Assembly (NCBI GenBank): GCA_022709365.1
Contig: JAKLIY010000011.1
Coordinates: 1 to 64,000, forward strand
Direction of reading: 5' to 3'
Length of the DNA: 64,000 bases
DNA from: Pseudomonadota bacterium
GTDB taxonomy: Bacteria > Pseudomonadota > Gammaproteobacteria > Competibacterales > Competibacteraceae
Shown: one piece after another, positions 36,562-44,128 of the stretch
Layout of the letters: each line of letters begins with the position of its first letter
Position numbering within the stretch: the stretch's first letter is position 1
Made by a program: the position numbers and the translations under genes
Notes under the pieces: generated by a model
Databases searched by the model: none
The model's input: only the letters and a program-made list of their open reading frames with translations
Told to the model about the DNA's origin: nothing

Positions 36562-37208
36562 GACACATCGCCCAGGTGTACGCCGCGTTCGGCGCATTGT
36601 TGCTCCAGGCGCTCCAAATCGCCCGGCCCCGGAATGCCGATGCCCCACACCCGTTCGGGGTCGACAACGATCTGCAGGGGCCGGCGTTCAATTTCGAGAT
36701 GCCGATAGGGGGCGTAGCGTTCCTCGCCCAAGGCGGACAGAGGAATCAGGGGCTGATTGGCGGAACCGCGCCAGATCAGCCGGGTCGGGCGATGCGTCTG
36801 AAAGGGTTCGGGAATCAGGGCGTCGAGCAAGTCCAAAATCGGTGCAAACTCTTGTTGCAAATGCGACCAGGGCAGGCCGCTGTAGCAGAGGATGTCGAAA
36901 TTCAACACAGTCTCCGCCCGCCAGTGGTGTAGCGCTTGCAACAAGGCCAGCAAGGCTGCCGGTTGTGCGAAGGGTTCGCCGCCGGAGATCGTGACGCCAT
37001 CCAGACCGTTCTGCGCCATGTCTTGACACCAAGCCAGCAACAGGGGCAACGGCAACCTCCGGTCAGCGGTGAAGGCCCAAGTATCTTGGGACACGCAACC
37101 GGGACAGGCCAGCGCGCATCCTTGCAACCAGAGTCCGATGCGCCGTCCGGGACCTAATGCGGTTACCGGATAGTGGGCTTTGTTGAGGGCGATCATTGCG
37201 GATGGCAT
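36549..37208 (-). CDS. Small radical SAM protein (NrdG/activase-like)
   Basis: The 219-aa protein has a cluster motif C31-x3-C35-x2-C38 (LQGCALACPGC), and GGEP at 76-79 (ISGGEPFAQP), the normal radical SAM elements. The rest is short, with no SPASM cluster, like the glycyl-radical-activase class or 4Fe-4S single-cluster enzymes. The upstream Shine-Dalgarno AAGGAG is part of a palindromic repeat (37217-37232). The gene follows the kinase-LRR gene by 63 bases and overlaps the FHA gene. No glycyl radical enzyme is encoded near, so substrate is unknown; the partner set suggests a kinase-controlled modification. Confidence 0.88.
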   Translation of the reverse strand: MPSAMIALNKAHYPVTALGPGRRIGLWLQGCALACPGCVSQDTWAFTADRRLPLPLLLAWCQDMAQNGLDGVTISGGEPFAQPAALLALLQALHHWRAETVLNFDILCYSGLPWSHLQQEFAPILDLLDALIPEPFQTHRPTRLIWRGSANQPLIPLSALGEERYAPYRHLEIERRPLQIVVDPERVWGIGIPGPGDLERLEQQCAERGVHLGDVSWRG

Positions 37209-37216
37209 GATTGATT

Positions 37217-37261
37217 CTCCTTGGATAAGGAGGAGTGGCGCGCCAGCGCCGGGGGGGTTCG
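37217..37261. repeat. Palindromic repeat copy 1 (contains SD of the radical SAM gene)
   Basis: CTCCTTGGATAAGGAG (37217-37232) is followed by GTGGCGCGCCAGCGCCGGGG. On the minus strand, the hairpin CTCCTT-ATCC-AAGGAG places AAGGAG 8 bases before the radical SAM ATG, so the ribosome binding site is in the stem. This could limit translation. Three related copies are at 40003, 40426 (inverted) and 44064. Confidence 0.75.
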
Positions 37262-37271
37262 GGATGCAGGC

Positions 37272-39941
37272 TTATCCGGTAGAGAGCCTAACATGAGGCA
37301 ACGTTTTTTTTAGCTGCGCCAGTCCCGCGTCCGTGAGCTTCTCGCAGTGACTTAAATCGAGCGATTGCAGATTGACGAGGGGGGTGAGGTGCGCCAGGCC
37401 CGCGTCCGTGAGATTCTTGCACCAACTTAAATCGAGCATTTGCAGATTGACGAGGGGGGCGAGGTGCGCCAGACCCGCGTCCGTGAGCTTGTGGCACGAC
37501 CGTAAAATGAGCGATTGCAAATTGACGAGGGGGGCGAGGTGCGCCAAGCCCGCGTCTGTGAACTTGTAGCAGCCACTTAAATCGAGCGATTGCAAATTGA
37601 CGAGGGGGGCGAGGTGCGCCAGGCCCGCGTCCGTGACATTCTGGCACCGACTTAAATCGAGCGATTGCAGATTGACGAGGGGGGCGAGGTGCGCCAGGCT
37701 CGCGTCCGTGAGCTTGTCGCACGACCTTAAATTGAGTGTTTGCAGATTGACGAGGGGGGCGAGGTGCGCCAGGCCCGCGTCCGTGAGATTTTTGCAGTCA
37801 CTTAAATCGAGCGATTGCAGATTGACGAGGGGGGCGAGGTGCGCCAGGCCCGTGTCCGTGAGATTCTTGCACCAACTTAAATCGAGCATCTGCAGATTGA
37901 CGAGGGGGGCCAGGTGCGCCAGGCCCGCGTCCGTGACATTCTGGCACCGACTTAAATCGAGCGATTGCAGATTGACGAGGGGGGCCAGGTGCGCCAGGCC
38001 CGCGTCCGTGAGCTTGTCGCACGACCTTAAATTGAGTGTTTGCAGATTGACGAGGGGGGCGAGGTGCGCCAGGCCCGCGTCCGTGAGCTTGTCGCACAAC
38101 CCTAAATTGAGCATTTGCAGATTGACGAGGGGGGCGAGGTGCGCCAGGCCCGCGTCCGTGAGATTCTTGCACCACTTTAAATCGAGCGATTGCAGGTGCG
38201 GAAGGTTTTGCAGGTCTGCCAGATCCACGTCGGTGATATGAGTATTTGCAGATAGACTACCCTCATCATCGTAGCAGTAATGACGGGCTATCAATTCGCT
38301 CAAAGAGCGTCGTAATACGGGGATCAACGTCCTTAAAGCCAGCACCACGCCATTTTGTGGCGACGCGGTTAACTCATTAAGCCATACCGGACCTTCAAAC
38401 GACTCCAGCCCCAGCGATTTTATTTGCGCCTTAAGTTCATCTTGGAATATCGGCGACACAGCGGCCAGCAATAAACTGGGTAACACCACTACCAAATCAG
38501 GTTGCGATTGGGCCAGCGAGCTATTATTGGCCAACGCCGTTTGCCAGGTTTCCTCATAACTCTTGATCGTGGTCTGCCAATCCATTTGTATCCGCTGACA
38601 CTCCACATTCCCCACCTCGGCATACATCCCCAACACGTCCCGCTGATACAAATCAACCAACAAATCCCGACACGCTTCATCCCCCTGATTTGCCTGATTC
38701 GCCGCCGTGATCAAATCTTCCTTCGCCAGACTCCACTGCTTCCACACCGGCGGCAAGTCCGGGGCCATCTTCACCAGTACCCGCAACAACCGCTCATCAG
38801 CGCTCATTGCCTCATCATCCAGCACATCCAGCGCCATCCGCGCCAGATCCTGATCGTGCAATTCCGTCCGCAGCCAGTCGGTGATAAACCCCCGACCCAA
38901 ATCCTTACTCGCCGCTGCCCAATGCCGGGCCATTTGCACCGCCAGTTCCCGCGCCGTCGAACACTCCTCACCACCCAACCGATAGGGCCGGGAAGCTCGG
39001 GTTTCATGGGTAGGGCGCTCGATCTCCGGCAACCGCAGACTGGCATCCCCGGCCAGCCAGCGTTCAATCTCCGCCTGACCCCAACGCTGTTTCGGATCGC
39101 GCAGCAACAGTCCCCGGCACAGCGTCCGCCACGGTTCCGCCACTCCGTCCACCGGAATGCCCTGCACCGTCAATTGGTATTGCATCACCACGGACGATAA
39201 ACCCGCGAACGGATGCTGGCCGGTCAAGGCCTCCACCAGAATCATGCCCAGCGACCAGTAATCCGCCGCCGTGCCGATCACGCCGGTCGCCGCTTCCGGG
39301 GCGCTGTATTGCACCGTGCGGTTCATGGTGGTGAAGTGCAGCGTCGCTTCCGCCAGTGAGGCAATGCCAAAGTCGGTCAACACCAGTTGCAGGGGTTGCC
39401 GGCTCCGCACCAACACATTCGCCGGCTTCAAATCGCGATGCAGAATGTGATGCGTATGCAGTTCCGCCAGCGCTGCGCTCAGTTCCACCAGAATTTCCCG
39501 GACCTGCGTCTCCGCCAGCGCCCCCTCGGCCATCCAGTCGCGCAAAGACCCCTGCTCGGCGTATTCCAGCAATTCATAGCCGATGCCCTCCGATTGCCCA
39601 TAGTCCAGCAGGCGCACGACATGGCGCGGCGCTTCGGCATTAATGCGTTGCAAGACTTCGCTCTTGGGCTGAATGCCGGGCCGGTACAGCTTGGCGACCG
39701 CTAGTGGTCCGGGTTCAAGGCAGGATTCCACCACCAGCAAATCGGCTTCCGCGCCTTGGGTCGGCAAATGCCGCACCACCCGGTAACGATCCGCCAGCGC
39801 CGCCGGGAGACTGAGCAGACTGGCCCGTTCCGTGGGCGCTGCATCGCGCACGGTCGGCGCGGGGCCATCCAGTCGCGTCACGGGAATCTCATCACGCAGG
39901 GTCGCAGCGGGGGCAGAGCGGGAGTCCGGGGGTTGTGACAT
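37272..39941 (-). CDS. Ser/Thr kinase with C-terminal leucine-rich repeat array and TxxD tail
   Basis: This 889-aa protein begins MSQPPDSRSAPAATLRD; T14, T22 and T30 lie in T-x-x-D motifs (TLRD, TRLD, TVRD). The kinase domain (about 55-310) has HRDLKPAN and VLTDFGIASLAEATLHF. A middle domain of about 250 residues (GFITDWLRTELHDQDLAR, VLPSLLLAAVSP) is shared with the kinase-WD40 paralogue and otherwise unfamiliar. From about 567 there are 13 leucine-rich repeats of 25 residues with consensus LTDAGLAHLAPLVNLQ-x-L-x-L-x-x-C, of the Cys-containing class. No transmembrane segment is seen, so it is likely cytoplasmic. The start at 39941 is supported by GGAG upstream and by the paralogue. The LRRs may bind a protein or polymer ligand. 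Confidence 0.93.
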   Translation of the reverse strand: MSQPPDSRSAPAATLRDEIPVTRLDGPAPTVRDAAPTERASLLSLPAALADRYRVVRHLPTQGAEADLLVVESCLEPGPLAVAKLYRPGIQPKSEVLQRINAEAPRHVVRLLDYGQSEGIGYELLEYAEQGSLRDWMAEGALAETQVREILVELSAALAELHTHHILHRDLKPANVLVRSRQPLQLVLTDFGIASLAEATLHFTTMNRTVQYSAPEAATGVIGTAADYWSLGMILVEALTGQHPFAGLSSVVMQYQLTVQGIPVDGVAEPWRTLCRGLLLRDPKQRWGQAEIERWLAGDASLRLPEIERPTHETRASRPYRLGGEECSTARELAVQMARHWAAASKDLGRGFITDWLRTELHDQDLARMALDVLDDEAMSADERLLRVLVKMAPDLPPVWKQWSLAKEDLITAANQANQGDEACRDLLVDLYQRDVLGMYAEVGNVECQRIQMDWQTTIKSYEETWQTALANNSSLAQSQPDLVVVLPSLLLAAVSPIFQDELKAQIKSLGLESFEGPVWLNELTASPQNGVVLALRTLIPVLRRSLSELIARHYCYDDEGSLSANTHITDVDLADLQNLPHLQSLDLKWCKNLTDAGLAHLAPLVNLQMLNLGLCDKLTDAGLAHLAPLVNLQTLNLRSCDKLTDAGLAHLAPLVNLQSLDLSRCQNVTDAGLAHLAPLVNLQMLDLSWCKNLTDTGLAHLAPLVNLQSLDLSDCKNLTDAGLAHLAPLVNLQTLNLRSCDKLTDASLAHLAPLVNLQSLDLSRCQNVTDAGLAHLAPLVNLQSLDLSGCYKFTDAGLAHLAPLVNLQSLILRSCHKLTDAGLAHLAPLVNLQMLDLSWCKNLTDAGLAHLTPLVNLQSLDLSHCEKLTDAGLAQLKKTLPHVRLSTG
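37302..38200 (-). repeat. 75-bp tandem repeats encoding LRRs
   Basis: About 12 nearly identical 75-base units (core GAGGGGGGCGAGGTGCGCC on the plus strand, at 37452, 37527, 37602 and so on). Multi-unit blocks recur (units with RSCDK-SRCQN-SWCKN order), showing block duplication. This is coding, not a CRISPR: units have no unique spacers and keep reading frame. Confidence 0.9.
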
Positions 39942-40002
39942 CAGGAAAATCTCCGATGAGGCCATTCAACTCAACAACACATTGAAGGGTATCATAGAAT
40001 TT

Positions 40003-40050
40003 CCCCTCCTTGGATAAGGAGGGGTGGCGCGGAGCGCCGGGGTGGTTCGA
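40003..40050. repeat. Palindromic repeat copy 2
   Basis: CCCCTCCTTGGATAAGGAG followed by GGGTGGCGCGGAGCGCCGGG, located between the DUF559 gene and the leader of the kinase-LRR gene. The following leader sequence (39953-40002) is almost the same as that before the kinase-WD40 gene. Confidence 0.75.
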
Positions 40051-40054
40051 TCTT

Positions 40055-40411
40055 TTACGCACGCACCTGTCGCTTAATTTCGCACAAAACGCCCTCCAGA
40101 TTCGCCATGACCTCCCGATTTTCAAACCGCACCACTCGCAATCCCAAGCTGACCAAATACGCCGTTCGTTCGGCATCCTGCTGCTGGGCGGTTTCGCTAT
40201 CGTGAACTGATCCATCAAGTTCAATCACCAACTTGCTGGCAGGGCAGTAAAAATCGGCGATAAACGGGCCGATGCTGGATTGGCGTCTGAATTTTAAACC
40301 GTCCAGTTGGCGGTGTTTCAAGGCTTGCCACAGGCGGATTTCAGCGGGCGTCATGGCCGAGCGGAGTTCTTTACGGCGTGGCTTGAGTGGTTGGACGTTG
40401 TATATTTGCAT
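40055..40411 (-). CDS. DUF559 (Vsr-like) endonuclease-domain protein
   Basis: The 118-aa protein has LRSAMTPAEIRLWQALKHRQLDGLKFRRQ, IADFYCPASKLVIELDGSVH (D53, E64-x-D66) and VVRFENREVMANLEGV, all DUF559 features. The fold is of the very-short-patch repair type, PD-(D/E)XK-like, presumed DNA nuclease; true activity is rarely tested. I start it at ATG 40411 because the longer frame to 40453 runs into the repeat element. No clear SD is seen. It is frequently a stray gene next to repeats, so it may be a hitchhiker in the kinase cluster. Confidence 0.85.
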   Translation of the reverse strand: MQIYNVQPLKPRRKELRSAMTPAEIRLWQALKHRQLDGLKFRRQSSIGPFIADFYCPASKLVIELDGSVHDSETAQQQDAERTAYLVSLGLRVVRFENREVMANLEGVLCEIKRQVRA

Positions 40412-40425
40412 GAAGTGGGTCTTGG

Positions 40426-40476
40426 TCGAACCACCCCGGCGCTTACGCGCCACCCCTCCTTATCCAAGGAGGGGAA
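40426..40476. repeat. Palindromic repeat copy 3 (inverted)
   Basis: The same element in opposite orientation (CCACCCCGGCGCTTACGCGC then CTCCTTATCCAAGGAG). It lies upstream of the DUF559 gene start and downstream of the small gene ending at 40523. Confidence 0.75.
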
Positions 40477-40522
40477 GGTGGGTATTTTTTAATCTGTCCA
40501 ATAATCCGCGTTTAGCATTTTT

Positions 40523-40879
40523 TCAAGGCTGAATCTTCCACGGATAGCCAAATGTAGCTTCTAGTTCCCTCGTGAAAGCTTCCAGGCGCTGCTCATTTGA
40601 AGTTTGGATACCTCTAAGTCGTTCCAATGCTTCAAAAAAACCATTGCCTGGCATGTTCCTTTCTTTCGAGATTACCACTGCGCTACGAAAAGGACGATTA
40701 CTCATAGCATCCTCTTGGTCTAAGACGTCAAAAATCTCCGATAGCGGATGATTAAGCCATAAGCCATCCATAGGTGGTAACCCAAAGCGAGCAACAATAT
40801 CACTGTAATAAACAGTGCGTCTTTTTCTCGCTTGCTCTTCTAAAAATAAACCGATCACTTGAGGACTTGGCTCATTCAT
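40523..40879 (-). CDS. Conserved-looking small protein of unknown function
   Basis: This 118-aa protein starts at ATG 40879 with AGAGGAAA upstream, a good RBS. It has an N-terminal helix-rich part (SPQVIGLFLEEQARKRRTVYYSDI), LPPMDGLWLNHPL, and RPFRSAVVISKERNMPGNGFFEAL. I do not recognise a family. No signal or membrane segment is seen. Base composition is more AT-rich than its neighbours, suggesting transfer. Its role in the kinase cluster is unclear. The 114 bases between it and the upstream kinase-WD40 gene contain no other feature. Confidence 0.6.
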   Translation of the reverse strand: MNEPSPQVIGLFLEEQARKRRTVYYSDIVARFGLPPMDGLWLNHPLSEIFDVLDQEDAMSNRPFRSAVVISKERNMPGNGFFEALERLRGIQTSNEQRLEAFTRELEATFGYPWKIQP

Positions 40880-41008
40880 AAAATTTCCTCTCAACGCTGT
40901 TATAAGTCAACCCTGCATAATCATATCTGACATTAGCAGGTTCTTTCACAATACCAAATATTCCCCCATAATTTATAACCCGTTTTTGAAGACCGGGAGA
41001 ATATACAC

Positions 41009-44002
41009 TCACTCCACCAACCTAATCTCACTATATTGCCCTGCGTATTTCTTTTCCCAAGCAATCAATTCACCAAGAGACATTTCCACTGTGGCGGTTT
41101 GGCGGGGATTCCAGAGATACAATCCGTTATCACTGCCACTGGCCAGCAGCCGCCCGTCCGGGTTGAACGCCACGGCCATCACCTTATTACCTTGCAAGGT
41201 GGCGACGCATTGCTGATCCTCGACCTGCCACAACCGCACGGTCTTATCCTCATCACCACCACTGGCCAGCAGTCGCCCGTCCGGGCTGAACGCCACGGCG
41301 GTTACCGAACTCGTATGCCCCTGCAAGGTGGCGACGTATTGCTGAGGCTCCTCGACCCGCCACAGTCGCACGGTATAGTCCCTACTACCACTGGCCAGCA
41401 GTCGTCCGTCCGGGCTGAACGCAACGGCATTTACCGAACTGGTATGCCCCTGCAAGGTGGCGACGCATTGCCGATCCTCGACCCGCCATAGCCTCACGGT
41501 CTTGTCCCAACTGCCACTGGCCAGCAACCGACCGTCCGGGCTGAACGCCACGGCGGTTACCAGAGTCGTATGTCCCTGCAAGGTGGCGACGCATTGCCGA
41601 TCTTCCACCCGCCACAGCCGCACAGTCTCGTCATAACTGCCACTGGCCAGCAGTCGCCCGTCCGGGCTGAAGACAACGGCACTTACCCCACGAGTATGCC
41701 CCTGCAAGGTGGCGACGCATTGCCGATCCTTAACCCGCCATAGCCGCAGGTCCCAAATGCCACTGGCCAACAGCCGCCCGTCCGGGCTGAACGCCACGGC
41801 GGTCACATTATTAGTATGCCCCTGCAAGGTGGCGACGCATTGCCGATCCTCGACCTGCCATAGCCGCACGGTCTTGTCACTATAACCATCACAGGCACTG
41901 GCCAGTAGTCGTCCGTCCGGGCTAAATGCCACAGATAAAGTTTTGCTATCATGCAATTTTACCTTTTCGCACTCCCAACTGACCGCCGCCTCTGGCTGTT
42001 CCCAACTTTCCGCGACAATCCGCCAGCGATAGGGACGCACCAAATCTTCCCTTAACAGCAATGTATCCTCATAGCGTGGTGCGGCAAGACGGGCCTGCCA
42101 CCGCTGTAATATTGGATAAACGGCGCTATTGGCTGGCGTCTGTTCCCACAGGGCGTAGTATTGTTTCAACACCTCGGCCAAGGCACTGGCTCTTTCCCGC
42201 AGTGCGCTTAACGCCTGTTCGACCGCTTGCGTATTGCCGTAACCGCCTTCCCGGATATTCTTCTCGAAATCATCCAGGTCTTGGTTAAAGTCCGGGCTGT
42301 GGTGCAGTACGGTAAATTCTTTCAACAACGCTTGTAGTTGAGGGGTAATGCATTGACGGATTTCAGCGGCGATGGGCAACCACTGCATCACGATCCGTAA
42401 CGCCAGCGCCGCGCCGCCACTCAGCGGCAATTTCAACAAATCCGCCAGCCACGTCGGGCAATGAATAAGCTGCTCCGCCAAGGTTTTTACTTCGGCTCGG
42501 ATCTCAGCCGGCGACATTGCCGCTAACAACAAACCCGGCATCACTACTGCCAATTCCGGCTTGAGCTTCTCCGGCACTCCATAGGCCAGCGCCGTTTGCC
42601 ACGTCTTCTCATACTCGGTGATCGTTCGTTGCCAAGCGCCTTGTATCCGGCGGCATTCCGCATAGTCAGCAGCGGCGTAAATCCCCATTACATCAACCGG
42701 ACCTTGAGACAGCTCCCATAACAGCCGTTGACTCGCGGCATCACCGCGATTCGCCGCATGGGCCGCCGCGATCAAGTCCTCCTTCGCCAGACTCCACTGT
42801 TTCCACACCGGCGGCAAATCGGGCGCGAGCTTGAGCAACACCCGCAGCAATTGCTCATCGGCTCTCACGTTCTTGGCGTCCAGCACATCCAGAACGGCCC
42901 GCGTTAAATCCTGATCGCCCCAATCATTACGGAGCCAGTCGGTGATAAACCCCCGTCCCAAATCCTTGCTCGCCGTGTCCCACTGTTTCGCCATTTGCGT
43001 GGCCAGTTTCCGCGCCGTCCAGCACTCGACTCCGCCCAAACGATAGAACCGGCGAGCGCGGGACGCTTCCGCATCGGACAGCCCCGCATCCACCGGCAAC
43101 CGTAAGCTCTCATCCCCGGCCAGCCACCGTTCAATCTCCGCCCGGCCCCAGCGCTGTTTCGGATCGCGCAGCAACAACCCCCGGCACAGCGTCCGCCACG
43201 GTTCCGCCACCCCGCTGCAATCCACCGGCTGCGTCACCAACTGATAACTCAACACCGCCTCCGACAGCCCGGCAAACGGATGCCGCCCACTCACCGCCTC
43301 CAGCATTACCATCCCCAGCGACCAATAATCCGCCGCCATCCCAATCACCCCGGTCGCCGCTTCCGGCGCCGCATAGCGCAACGTCCGCGCCGTCGTCGTG
43401 AAGTGCTGCGTCGCCTCCGCCACCGAAGCAATCCCGAAATCGGTCAAGGCAATCCGCAACGGCTCCCATTGCCGAATCAGCACATTCTCCGGTTTGATGT
43501 CGCGGTGCAGAATGTCGTGCTGATGCAAGACGGCCAGCGCCGCGCTCAACTCCCGCACCAGCGCCCGAATTTGCCCCTCCGCCAGCGGCCCCGCCGTTAG
43601 CCGCTGCCGCAACGACCCGTCCGGCACATACTCCAGTACCTCATAACCATGCCCATCGGCCTGGCCGTAATCGATCAGCCGAATCACCTGCTCCGGGGCC
43701 ACCGCGCTGATTTTCGCCAGCACCTCGGGTTTGACCACGATCCCATAGCGGTAAATCTTGATCACGTACCGCTGCCCGTCCGCCACCGCCGCGACCAGCA
43801 GCAAATCCGCTTCACCGCCCGCTGCGGGCAGCGGCTGCACGATCCGATAACGCGCTGCCAACGTCGCGGGCAGTTGCATCAAGGTGCGCGGCAACGAGGC
43901 GTCATCGCGGATCGTTGCATCCAGAACATCCCGGCGGGTGGCGTCAGGAATATCGCGGACGGTGGCGGCGGGGGCAGAGCGGGAATCAGGGGGTTGTGAC
44001 AT
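41009..44002 (-). CDS. Ser/Thr kinase with seven-bladed WD40 propeller and TxxD tail
   Basis: This 997-aa protein starts MSQPPDSRSAPAATVRD; T14, T22 and T30 lie in TVRD, TRRD and TIRD. The kinase domain (about 50-305) has KIYRYG, HRDIKPEN and ALTDFGIASVAEATQHF. The middle region (about 320-670) shares the domain with the kinase-LRR protein (GRGFITDWLR, DLPPVWKQWSLAKEDLI, PGLLLAAMSP) and adds a helical segment. From about 681 there are seven WD40 repeats, consensus CVATLQGHT-x-x-V-x-AVAFSPDGRLLASG, enough for one closed propeller. The ATG at 44002 is preceded by GGAG as in the paralogue. A cytoplasmic sensor kinase is likely; ligand unknown. Confidence 0.94.
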   Translation of the reverse strand: MSQPPDSRSAPAATVRDIPDATRRDVLDATIRDDASLPRTLMQLPATLAARYRIVQPLPAAGGEADLLLVAAVADGQRYVIKIYRYGIVVKPEVLAKISAVAPEQVIRLIDYGQADGHGYEVLEYVPDGSLRQRLTAGPLAEGQIRALVRELSAALAVLHQHDILHRDIKPENVLIRQWEPLRIALTDFGIASVAEATQHFTTTARTLRYAAPEAATGVIGMAADYWSLGMVMLEAVSGRHPFAGLSEAVLSYQLVTQPVDCSGVAEPWRTLCRGLLLRDPKQRWGRAEIERWLAGDESLRLPVDAGLSDAEASRARRFYRLGGVECWTARKLATQMAKQWDTASKDLGRGFITDWLRNDWGDQDLTRAVLDVLDAKNVRADEQLLRVLLKLAPDLPPVWKQWSLAKEDLIAAAHAANRGDAASQRLLWELSQGPVDVMGIYAAADYAECRRIQGAWQRTITEYEKTWQTALAYGVPEKLKPELAVVMPGLLLAAMSPAEIRAEVKTLAEQLIHCPTWLADLLKLPLSGGAALALRIVMQWLPIAAEIRQCITPQLQALLKEFTVLHHSPDFNQDLDDFEKNIREGGYGNTQAVEQALSALRERASALAEVLKQYYALWEQTPANSAVYPILQRWQARLAAPRYEDTLLLREDLVRPYRWRIVAESWEQPEAAVSWECEKVKLHDSKTLSVAFSPDGRLLASACDGYSDKTVRLWQVEDRQCVATLQGHTNNVTAVAFSPDGRLLASGIWDLRLWRVKDRQCVATLQGHTRGVSAVVFSPDGRLLASGSYDETVRLWRVEDRQCVATLQGHTTLVTAVAFSPDGRLLASGSWDKTVRLWRVEDRQCVATLQGHTSSVNAVAFSPDGRLLASGSRDYTVRLWRVEEPQQYVATLQGHTSSVTAVAFSPDGRLLASGGDEDKTVRLWQVEDQQCVATLQGNKVMAVAFNPDGRLLASGSDNGLYLWNPRQTATVEMSLGELIAWEKKYAGQYSEIRLVE
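41100..41960 (-). repeat. WD40-coding tandem repeats (about 126 bp)
   Basis: Seven units of roughly 126 bases, seen on the plus strand as recurring CTGCAAGGTGGCGACGCATTG and CAGCAGTCGCCCGTCCGGG blocks. DNA identity between units is high, consistent with recent expansion or gene conversion. Units 1 and 7 are the most diverged, as expected at the ends. Confidence 0.85.
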
Positions 44003-44063
44003 CAAGAAAATCTCCGATTAGGCCATTCAACTCACCAACACATTGAAGGGTATCATAGAATTT

Positions 44064-44111
44064 CCCCTCCTTGGATAAGGAGGGGTGGCGCACAGCGCCG
44101 GGGTGGTTTGA
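44064..44111. repeat. Palindromic repeat copy 4
   Basis: CCCCTCCTTGGATAAGGAG then GGGTGGCGCACAGCGCCGGG. It sits between the stop of the coiled-coil gene and the leader of the kinase-WD40 gene, the same relative position as copy 2 before the kinase-LRR gene. Confidence 0.75.
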
Positions 44112-44128
44112 AGCGGCGATTCCCGGTT

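Noticed and set aside
37302..38200. Regularly spaced repeats that could be taken for a CRISPR array
   Set aside because: The period of 75 bases is coding, the intervening parts are similar to each other, and no cas genes are near.
37597..38241. Long plus-strand ORF with repeated R-G-A-R-C-A-R-P-A-S-V units
   Set aside because: It is the antisense shadow of the LRR array; the 75-base period keeps any frame open. The minus-strand LRR protein explains it.
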